The notes under the pieces are model-generated. The model was given only the letters and a program-made list of their open reading frames with translations, did no database searches and was not told the origin of the DNA. Below are positions 1 through 5,541 of a DNA stretch of 37,586 bases, one piece after another; within the stretch, counting starts at the first letter, position 1, and each line of letters starts with the position of its first letter. Where the stretch lies: the NCBI GenBank assembly GCA_947623745.1, contig CANQHN010000026.1, forward strand, positions 1 through 37,586, read 5' to 3'. The position numbers and the translations under genes are program-made. Source of the DNA: an uncultured Oscillospiraceae bacterium. GTDB lineage: Bacteria > Bacillota > Clostridia > Oscillospirales > Oscillospiraceae.

Positions 1-1122
1 TTCACCATCCCCTCCAACGGCCACTTCGACACCACCGAGGGCAACATCAAGCAGATGGGCTCCATCCCCCGCAACCTGTACCACAAGGAGCTGCTGTACG
101 AGGTGCCCGAGGGCGGCGAGTACGAGAAGAACCCCTTCAAGGGCAACATGGACCTGGATAAGCTGAAAGCCCTCATCGAGGGCGTTGGCCCCGAGAACGT
201 GCCCCTGGTGTTCTCCTGCATCACCAACAACCCCGTCTGCGGCCAGGCCGTGGCCATGGCCAACATCCGCGCCGTCAGCGAGATTGCCCACAGCTACAAC
301 ATCCCCTACATCCTGGACGCCGCCCGCTGGGCCGAGAACGCCTACTTCATCAAGATGAATGAGGAGGGCTACGCCGACAAGTCCATCGCCGAGATCGCCA
401 CCGAGATGTTCTCCTACTGCGACGGCTTCACCATGTCCGCCAAGAAGGACGGCCACGCCAACATGGGCGGCATGCTGGCCTTCCGGGACAAGGGCCTGTT
501 CTGGCAGAACTTCTCCGACTTCAACGAGGACGGCTCCGTCAAGACCGACGTGGGCGTGCTGCTGAAGGTCAAGCAGATCTCCTGCTACGGCAACGACTCC
601 TACGGCGGCATGTCCGGCCGGGACATCATGGCCCTGGCCGTTGGCCTGTATGAGTCCTGCGACTTCAACTACATGGACGAGCGGGTCAAGCAGGTGAACT
701 ACCTGGCCAAGGGCTTCTATGACGCGGGCGTGAAGGGTGTGGTGCTGCCCGCCGGCGGCCACGCGGTGTACATCAACATGGACGAGTTCTTCGACGGCAA
801 GCGGGGCCACGACACCTTCGCCGGCGAGGGCTTCTCCCTGGAGCTCATCCGCCGCTACGGCATCCGGGTGTCCGAGCTGGGCGACTACTCCATGGAGTAC
901 GACCTGAAGACCCCCGAGCAGCAAGCCGAGGTGTGCAACGTGGTGCGCTTCGCCGTGGACCGCAGCCGCCTGACCAAGGAGCACCTGGACTACGTCATCG
1001 CTGCGGTGAAGGCCCTGTACGAGGACCGGGAGAACATCCCCAACATGCGCATCGTCTGGGGCCACAATCTGCCCATGCGCCACTTCCACGCCTTCCTGGA
1101 GCCCTACCCCAACCAGGAGTGA
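1..1122 (+). CDS. tnaA: Tryptophanase (beta-eliminating lyase), 5'-truncated by the window edge
   Basis: This PLP enzyme cleaves L-tryptophan to indole, pyruvate and ammonia. The frame is open from base 1, so 373 residues are visible; the family is usually about 460-470 residues, so roughly 90-100 N-terminal residues lie outside. Visible family motifs are the ITNNPVCGQAVAMANIRAV block, an aspartate in LDAARWAENAYFIK, and SAKKDG, where the second lysine (visible residue 149) should carry PLP. The C-terminal AGGHAVYINMDEFF and the MRHFHAFL end also fit. Tyrosine phenol-lyase is the close alternative; tryptophanase is preferred because an SNF-family sodium-dependent transporter follows 126 bp downstream on the same strand, the usual tna pairing. 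The substrate is inferred, the family is certain. Confidence 0.85.
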   Translation, partial: FTIPSNGHFDTTEGNIKQMGSIPRNLYHKELLYEVPEGGEYEKNPFKGNMDLDKLKALIEGVGPENVPLVFSCITNNPVCGQAVAMANIRAVSEIAHSYNIPYILDAARWAENAYFIKMNEEGYADKSIAEIATEMFSYCDGFTMSAKKDGHANMGGMLAFRDKGLFWQNFSDFNEDGSVKTDVGVLLKVKQISCYGNDSYGGMSGRDIMALAVGLYESCDFNYMDERVKQVNYLAKGFYDAGVKGVVLPAGGHAVYINMDEFFDGKRGHDTFAGEGFSLELIRRYGIRVSELGDYSMEYDLKTPEQQAEVCNVVRFAVDRSRLTKEHLDYVIAAVKALYEDRENIPNMRIVWGHNLPMRHFHAFLEPYPNQE

Positions 1123-1130
1123 TCTGACAC

Positions 1131-1200
1131 GGCCGCGCCGGGCGCGGCCAGGAGAGAGACCGTGCCCGCGGAGACCCCGCTGAGCGTTTTCCGCGGGCAC
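1131..1200 (+). promoter_or_regulatory. Two hairpins between tnaA and the transporter gene
   Basis: The tnaA-transporter gap holds two stem-loops. One is GGCCGCGC/GCGCGGCC (1131-1138 with 1142-1149). The other is an 11-bp stem starting GTGCCCGCGG (1162-1172 with 1190-1200) with a 17-nt loop. No long T-run follows either stem, so they look more like an mRNA-processing, stabilising or partial attenuation element than an efficient terminator. The transporter ribosome binding site (GGGAGG) follows 40 bases later. The role is inferred. Confidence 0.35.
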
Positions 1201-1248
1201 TTCAAAAACTGAATAAATTTTTAATGTAACAGAAAAGGGAGGTACAAC

Positions 1249-2670
1249 ATGAGCGACAACACACTGCAGGCCCGCGACGGCTTTAAGAGCAGGTGGGGCT
1301 TCATCCTGGCCTGTATCGGCTCCGCGGTTGGCATGGGGAATATTTGGCGGTTCCCCATCATGGTCTCCAGATACGGGGGCCTGACGTTCCTGATCCCCTA
1401 CTTCATCTTCGTCGTCCTCATCGGCTCCTCTGGCGTGATCGAGGAGTTCGCCCTGGGCCGCCGGGCCCAGGCCGGCCCGGTGGACGCCTTCGGCATGTGC
1501 ACCAAGGAGCGCACCGGCAAGAAGGGCACCGGCGAGGCCATCGGCGCCATCCCCATCGTCGGCTCGCTGATGCTGGCCATCGGCTACACCGTGGTGCTGG
1601 GCTGGATCTTCAAGTACACCTTTATGGCCATCTCCGGCGGCCTGTTCGCCATGGGCCAGGATATGGGCGTCATCGGCGGCACCTTCGGCGCCACCGCCCC
1701 TGAGGCCGGCTCCCTGGGCGAGGCCTTGCGCATGATGTTCAGCAACGGCATCTCCGGCATCTTCGGCATCGGCAACGGCTTATGGCAGCTCATCGGCCTG
1801 ATCATCTCCCTGGTCATCATGGCCATGGGCGTGGCCGGCGGCATCGAGAAGGCCAACAAGGTCATGATGCCCGTCCTGTTCGGCCTGTTCGTGATCCTGG
1901 CTATCTACATCTTCACCCTGCCCGGCTCCCACGACGGCTACCGCTACATCTTCACCCTGGATCCCGCCGGCCTGCTCAACTGGGAGGTCTGGCTGTTCGC
2001 CTTCGGCCAGGCGTTCTTCTCCCTGTCCGTGGCGGGCAACGGCTAGGTGATCTACGGCTCCTATCTGCCCAAGGATGAGGACATCCCCTCCTCCGCCCGC
2101 AACGTGGCCGTGTTCGATACCATCGCCGCCCTGCTGGCCATGCTGGTGATCCTGCCCGCCATGAGCGTCGGCGGCATGGAGCCCTCCAGCAGCGGCCCGG
2201 GCCTGATGTTCGTCTACCTGCCCAACGTGCTCAACGGCATGGCCGGCGGCCGCATCGTGGGCATGATCTTCTTCGTGGCCGTCCTGTTTGCCGGCATCAG
2301 CTCCATCGTGAACCTGTATGAGGCCCCTGTGGCCTTCCTGCAGGAGAAGCTGCACCTGCACCGCGTCCCCGCCGTGGCGGTCATCGGTGTTATCGGCGCC
2401 ATCGTCTCCGTGATGATCCAGCCCTGGACCTCTCAGTGGATGGACCTGGTGTCCGTGTACATCTGCCCCCTGGGCGCCACTCTGGCCGGCGTCATGTTCT
2501 TCTGGGTCCTCCAGAAGGACAAGGCCATGGCCGAGGTCAACCGGGGCGCCAAGAAGCCCATCGGCAGCTGGTTCTACCCCCTGGGCAAGTATGTCTACTG
2601 CGCCCTGGCCCTCATCGCCCTGGTGGGCGGCGCGGCCTACTTCCTGATCAACGGCGTCAGCATCGGCTGA
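1249..2670 (+). pseudogene. Sodium-dependent (SNF/NSS family) transporter interrupted by an in-frame TAG
   Basis: This is a LeuT-fold Na+-coupled amino acid symporter, probably importing tryptophan for the adjacent tryptophanase. The start at 1249 follows GGGAGG. The first transmembrane helix has the family signature GSAVGMGNIWRFP. The frame is open to a TAG at 2044-2046, just after GQAFFSLSVAGNG in the unwound region of TM6, then continues in the same frame from 2047 (VIYGSYLPKDEDI) through the remaining helices to a TGA at 2668-2670. Together the parts give 472 sense codons, the normal family length, with no other lesion. The 265-residue first part lacks half of the bundle and should not transport alone. 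A recent nonsense mutation, a sequencing error or readthrough would all look like this. Confidence 0.85.
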
Positions 2671-2718
2671 TTTTGCTCCCTTCCGAGTGAACCACTGTGT
2701 TTGCTCCTCTCAACACGG

Positions 2719-2755
2719 CGCGGCCCCCTGCCTCTCCCTCGGGCAGGGGGCCGCG
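2719..2755 (+). terminator. GC-rich hairpin after the transporter gene
   Basis: A 14-bp perfect stem (CGCGGCCCCCTGCC at 2719-2732 pairing with 2742-2755) with a 9-base loop lies 49 bases after the transporter stop. No T-tract follows, so its efficiency as an intrinsic terminator is uncertain. It marks the end of the tna region before the accessory island. Confidence 0.5.
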
Positions 2756-2790
2756 TCGTATCCCGGAAAAAGCCGGCCGCCCGCAGGTAG

Positions 2791-2833
2791 TGCCTGATAA
2801 AGAGCGTGACGAAAACCAACAAATTATCAGGCA
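2791..2833. repeat. 10-bp inverted repeat upstream of repA
   Basis: TGCCTGATAA (2791-2800) and TTATCAGGCA (2824-2833) form a perfect inverted repeat around 23 AT-richer bases. Its place at the left limit of the island suggests an element end, a replication-related site or an operator for the initiator gene. None of these can be decided from sequence alone. Confidence 0.35.
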
Positions 2834-2873
2834 GTTGCCGAAAAAGCAAGCCAAAGTGACAACAAAAACACCG

Positions 2874-2905
2874 AAAATGCCACGACCGAAAGGCCGTGGC
2901 ATTTT
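2874..2905 (+). terminator. Hairpin with GAAA loop upstream of repA
   Basis: AAAATGCCACG (2874-2884) pairs with CGTGGCATTTT (2895-2905). The stem is capped by a short CC/GG pair and a GAAA tetraloop, with A-runs before and T-runs after. It sits just before the repA ribosome binding site (AGAGGAGG at 2912-2919). It could block readthrough into the initiator gene or act as an attenuator. It resembles the island palindromes in shape but not in stem sequence. Confidence 0.5.
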
Positions 2906-2931
2906 CGCGTCCAGAGGAGGATGCTCATACT

Positions 2932-3684
2932 ATGTCGAATTTCAACTACTTCCACGGTGGCGAGGGCGAACAATTCAGCTTTTTCCGTATTCCCCGTGAC
3001 CTGATGAAAGACGAGCGGTATCGTAGCCTGTCCGCCGAGGCCAAGTTGCTCTACGGCCTCATGCTTGACCGTATGGGTTTGTCCCGGCAAAATGGCTGGC
3101 TGGACGAGGATGACCGTGTATTCATTTTTTACACCGTTCACGAAGTCGAGGAAACGCTGTCCTGCGGCCACAACAAGGCCGTCCGGCTGCTGGCCGAGTT
3201 GGAGCAGTATGCGCTCATTGAGCGCGTCAGGCAGGGTCAGGGCAAACCGGCCAGAATCTACGTCAGGAACTTTGCCCCAGGGGAAGCCGAAGAACAGACA
3301 GACTCCGAAGAATCCGACCTCAAGAGGTCGGAAAAATCGACCTGCAGTGGTCCCCTTCCCAAACTTCAAGACTTCCCAAAAGGGGAACGTATTTATACTG
3401 ATAAGAATTATACTGATTTCATCCAGATCAATCAATCCATCAATCAGAAGCAGCTGCCGCCGACTTCTGAACAGGAGATCGATGGATGCGGCTGTCAGGA
3501 GGGAGCGCATAGTGGAGAACACGGCGGAAGCGCCGCATTTTGCGGCGCTGTCCGAGCAAGTATGTCATTTGTTAAACACAAACGACCACTTGTCAGGGGG
3601 CGTCGGCCCCCTAAAACCCCCTCCCAGCAAAATGCGTCTCACCGTGAGACGCATTTTCCGCACCCCATTGAGGTAACGACATGA
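2932..3684 (+). CDS. Replication initiator protein A (RepA_N domain), C-terminally truncated
   Basis: The N-terminal ~115 residues match the RepA_N initiator family of Firmicutes plasmids and conjugative elements: FFRIPRDLM, SAEAKLLYGLMLDRM, a winged-helix stretch with CGHNKAVRLLAELE, and ARIYVRNF. The start at 2932 is preceded by AGAGGAGG at 7-13 bases. Full-length relatives carry a further C-terminal domain. Here, after about residue 180, the sequence becomes low-quality (GCGCQEGAHSGEHGGSAAFC), runs through an island palindrome that it translates as QNASHRETHF, and stops inside the mobC start codon (ATGA overlap at 3681-3684). The C-terminal domain therefore seems deleted or frameshifted and the tail is probably not native. 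DNA binding may survive; replication function is doubtful. Confidence 0.75.
   Translation: MSNFNYFHGGEGEQFSFFRIPRDLMKDERYRSLSAEAKLLYGLMLDRMGLSRQNGWLDEDDRVFIFYTVHEVEETLSCGHNKAVRLLAELEQYALIERVRQGQGKPARIYVRNFAPGEAEEQTDSEESDLKRSEKSTCSGPLPKLQDFPKGERIYTDKNYTDFIQINQSINQKQLPPTSEQEIDGCGCQEGAHSGEHGGSAAFCGAVRASMSFVKHKRPLVRGRRPPKTPSQQNASHRETHFPHPIEVTT
3629..3657. repeat. Island palindrome, copy 1
   Basis: AAAATGCGTCTCAC, a central C, then the exact reverse complement (29 bases). It lies inside the 3' end of the truncated repA frame, 23 bases before mobC. The stem followed by T-run and the A-run before it would work as an intrinsic terminator in both directions. Confidence 0.85.
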
Positions 3685-3989
3685 GGAAACGCCTGCATTT
3701 CATTGGGCTGTGGCTTGATGACAGAGAACAGCAACAGCTTCTCAAATTGTGCGAACGATCCGGCCTGACAGCAAGCGCATTACTGCGGAAATGTATCATG
3801 GGCGAGGAAGTCAAGGAAAAACCACCTGGGGAATACGCCGCTCTGCTGCGGGAATTATCCGCTATTGGCAACAATGTGAACCAAATCGCGTATTGGGCAA
3901 ACGCAAACAAGGGTATCAACCAGAGCGAAGTCGCGGAGGCCGCCGCCCTTGTCCGGCAGGCGTGGCGAATGGTCAAGGACGGGCTGTGA
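3681..3989 (+). CDS. mobC: Plasmid mobilization relaxosome protein MobC
   Basis: This is a 102-residue MobC-family accessory protein, which helps a relaxase act at oriT by binding and opening the DNA. Visible features are a short basic N-terminus (MRKRLHFIGLWLDDRE) and a ribbon-helix-helix-like segment (LLKLCERSGLTASALLRKCI). The conserved C-terminal helix LLRELSAIGNNVNQIAYWAN is the hallmark of the family. It starts within the end of the repA frame (ATGA). The relaxase gene that normally follows is missing; 394 noncoding bases follow instead. It could act only with a relaxase supplied in trans. Confidence 0.85.
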   Translation: MRKRLHFIGLWLDDREQQQLLKLCERSGLTASALLRKCIMGEEVKEKPPGEYAALLRELSAIGNNVNQIAYWANANKGINQSEVAEAAALVRQAWRMVKDGL

Positions 3990-4020
3990 GCAGGCCCCCA
4001 CGATAGAGCGGCGCTATGCG

Positions 4021-4184
4021 GGGTATGCCCCCTTGCGGGGGGATTTTACACCGGCGTCCTTTGCCAGTCAAGGCCAAGACGAGCCGCGCCGCCGTTGGCG
4101 GCACGGGCCTTGACAGCCAAAGCCCGCCGGTAGTTTTTGCCACCAAGGGGGGCATACCCACAAAACCGGCTTGCGCCGGTTTTT
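4021..4184. other. Nested inverted repeats after mobC, possible oriT
   Basis: The 394-base gap between mobC and the tyrosine recombinase gene has no credible ORF but is densely palindromic. An outer imperfect repeat pairs GGGTATGCCCCCTTG (4021-4035) with 4144-4159. An inner repeat pairs GTCAAGGCC (4067-4075) with 4106-4114. A third, GCCGCC/GGCGGC (4088-4093 with 4097-4102), lies inside that. A terminator-like stem AAAACCGGC/GCCGGTTTT (4162-4170 with 4175-4183) plus T-run follows. Nested palindromes next to a MobC gene are what an origin of transfer looks like; no known nick consensus was recognised. The rest of the gap holds palindrome copy 2 and the recombinase leader. Confidence 0.4.
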
Positions 4185-4269
4185 CTGTTGTGGGCGGCAG
4201 TGGAGCACCCCGGAAAGGGGGAGCTGTCGCGGAGGGAGCAGGCTGGGCGCGTGTGCGCCCGACACTCAA

Positions 4270-4296
4270 AAATGCGTCTCACCGTGAGACGCATTT
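4270..4296. repeat. Island palindrome, copy 2
   Basis: AAATGCGTCTCAC, a central C, then the reverse complement (27 bases), same orientation as copy 1. It lies 87 bases upstream of the tyrosine recombinase gene and would insulate it from transcription coming from the mobC side. Confidence 0.85.
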
Positions 4297-4383
4297 CGCT
4301 TTTCTGGCGGGAGAACGGGCCGCCGGTATATTTTCCGGCCTCCGGGTAGAATAGCGGTATCTTCTATTTTACAGGAGGCAGTT

Positions 4384-5220
4384 ATGGAAAACAGAATTTC
4401 ACACTCGAATCTACAACATTTTGCCGCTTATCTGCGGCGGGAGGAAAAGAGCGCGGGCACCATCGAAAAGTATCTCCGGGACACGGCGGCCTTTGCCGCC
4501 CACATGGACGGTGCGCCTGTCACAAAGGAGGCCGTGGCCGCGTGGCGGGACGGGCTTGTAGTCCAAGGCTACGCCCCCGTCACCATCAATTCCATGGTGG
4601 CGGCGGTGAACGCCCTTCTGCGTTTTCTGGGCTGGGAGGACTGCCGGGTGAAAGCCCTGCGGCTCCAGCGGCGGGTGTTCCGGGACCAAAGCCGGGAGCT
4701 GACCCGCGAGGAATATGACCGTCTGCTGGCCGCCGCAAGCGGAAAGCCCCGGCTGGCGCTTTTGATGGAAACCGTCTGCGGCACCGGCATCCGGGTGAGC
4801 GAGGTCCGCTATATCACCGTGGAGGCGGCGAGAGAGGGCCGCGCCGAGATCGCCTTGAAAGGGAAAATCCGCGTCATCCTGCTCCCGGCCAAGCTCTGCC
4901 GGAAACTGCTGAAATACGCCCGGCAGCAAAAAACCGCCTCCGGCGAGATATTCCTCACCGGGAGCGGAAAGCCCATTTCCCGCCGCCAGATATGGGCGGA
5001 GATGAAAGCCCTGTGCGGCAAGGCCGGGGTGGAAAAGTCCAAGGTGTTCCCCCACAACCTGCGGCACCTGTTCGCCCGGACCTTTTACCGGGCGACGCGG
5101 GACATCGCCAGGCTGTCCGACGTGCTGGGGCACTCGTCCATTGAAACGACCCGCATCTACCTCATCTCCACCGGCGCGGAACACGCCCGCACCCTGGACC
5201 GGCTGGGGCTGGTGTCATAG
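4384..5220 (+). CDS. Tyrosine recombinase (XerC/D-like), probable DNA invertase
   Basis: A 278-residue tyrosine-family site-specific recombinase. The N-terminal ~95 residues form a SAM-like core-binding domain (YLRREEKSAGTIEKYLRD). The catalytic domain has the full active-site set: Arg137 (GTGIRVSEV), Lys159 (LKGKIR), His224 and Arg227 (HNLRH), His250 (LGHSS) and nucleophile Tyr259 (TTRIYLIS). The start at 4384 follows AGGAGG. The length is that of Xer and phase-variation invertases rather than of larger phage integrases. It ends 9 bases before a 13-bp inverted repeat that, with a partner at 5476, brackets a promoter in front of the SLH surface-protein gene. This suggests that it inverts this segment. 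The family is certain, the invertase role is inferred from context. Confidence 0.88.
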   Translation: MENRISHSNLQHFAAYLRREEKSAGTIEKYLRDTAAFAAHMDGAPVTKEAVAAWRDGLVVQGYAPVTINSMVAAVNALLRFLGWEDCRVKALRLQRRVFRDQSRELTREEYDRLLAAASGKPRLALLMETVCGTGIRVSEVRYITVEAAREGRAEIALKGKIRVILLPAKLCRKLLKYARQQKTASGEIFLTGSGKPISRRQIWAEMKALCGKAGVEKSKVFPHNLRHLFARTFYRATRDIARLSDVLGHSSIETTRIYLISTGAEHARTLDRLGLVS

Positions 5221-5229
5221 CGGCACATC

Positions 5230-5242
5230 ACAAAATAGTAAT
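5230..5242 (+). repeat. Left inverted repeat of the putative promoter switch
   Basis: ACAAAATAGTAAT is the exact reverse complement of 5476-5488. The outer flank (ATC before the left copy, TTGAT around the right copy) extends the match by a few bases if one gap is allowed. It is the proposed crossover site for the adjacent tyrosine recombinase. Confidence 0.75.
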
Positions 5243-5294
5243 GTTGCCCCGCCCGAAGGGGCGCTGTGATCCGCACCGTGGTTATACATAGCAA

Positions 5295-5323
5295 ATTATA
5301 CCGCCACAGCCGCGATAATTCAA
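5295..5323 (-). promoter_or_regulatory. Sigma-A promoter inside the invertible segment
   Basis: On the minus strand, TTGAAT (5323-5318), a 17-bp spacer and TATAAT (5300-5295). Two direct copies of TGTGGCGGTAT (minus strand; 5298-5308 and 5325-5335, period 27 bp) flank and overlap the core, one covering half of the -10. These may be a regulator operator or recombinase accessory sites. A short GCCCC/GGGGC stem (5246-5250 with 5258-5262) would lie in the transcribed leader. Confidence 0.7.
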
Positions 5324-5354
5324 GATACCGCCACAAAAAATGACATGAAAAACT

Positions 5355-5384
5355 GAGCCGCAAAACAGATTTTTTTCGCGGCTC
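5355..5384. terminator. Bidirectional terminator inside the invertible segment
   Basis: GAGCCGC (5355-5361) pairs with GCGGCTC (5378-5384) around an AT-rich loop. T-rich stretches follow on both strands (5396-5403 on plus; AGTTTTTC on minus). As assembled it separates the recombinase gene from the surface gene. Confidence 0.5.
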
Positions 5385-5432
5385 TGGTTTCTATACTTTT
5401 TTTGGTCCGGCAACACCTCCGAGGGCCGCGTT

Positions 5433-5452
5433 TTGCGTCTGCCTCACGGTGA
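5433..5452. repeat. Decayed copy of the island palindrome
   Basis: TTGCGTCT, two extra bases, then CTCACGGTGA keeps the left arm and centre of the island palindrome, with the right arm lost. The central G matches the orientation of copy 3 at 10241 rather than copies 1, 2 and 4. Confidence 0.45.
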
Positions 5453-5475
5453 AAAGCGGGGAGTGCGCCGACTAA

Positions 5476-5488
5476 ATTACTATTTTGT
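5476..5488 (-). repeat. Right inverted repeat of the putative promoter switch
   Basis: ATTACTATTTTGT, exact reverse complement of 5230-5242. It lies 53 bases upstream of the surface-protein start codon, so an inverted promoter would read straight into that gene. Confidence 0.75.
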
Positions 5489-5541
5489 TGATACCGGCAC
5501 GGGGTTGATACGCAATCTCTATTGTTGTGGAGGTTTTGAAT

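Larger units (their letters stand above)
5230..5488. promoter_or_regulatory. Putative invertible promoter segment (phase switch), OFF orientation
   Basis: A 259-bp segment is bounded by perfect 13-bp inverted repeats. On one side is a tyrosine recombinase gene, on the other an SLH surface-protein gene starting at 5542. The 233-bp spacer contains a near-consensus sigma-A promoter on the minus strand (5295-5323) and a bidirectional hairpin terminator (5355-5384). As assembled, the promoter fires leftward, antisense into the recombinase 3' end, and the terminator blocks readthrough toward the surface gene. Inversion would place the -35 at about 5395-5400 and the -10 at about 5418-5423, reading rightward, with an mRNA leader of roughly 110 bases. 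The spacer also holds a decayed island palindrome. A weak rightward -10 (TATACT, 5392-5397) lacks a good -35. Confidence 0.7.

Noticed and set aside
1-1122. Tyrosine phenol-lyase instead of tryptophanase
   Set aside because: The families share all visible catalytic motifs, so this cannot be fully excluded. The adjacent SNF transporter gene favours tryptophanase.
2044-2046. TAG read as pyrrolysine or another recoded amino acid
   Set aside because: SNF transporters have no pyrrolysine, no pyl genes or recoding structure are visible, and a simple nonsense change or sequence error is enough.
5392-5397. Rightward promoter (TATACT) within the invertible segment
   Set aside because: The -35 at the correct spacing is only a T-run and the site follows a terminator stem. 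It is much weaker than the leftward promoter, although low basal expression from it cannot be excluded.
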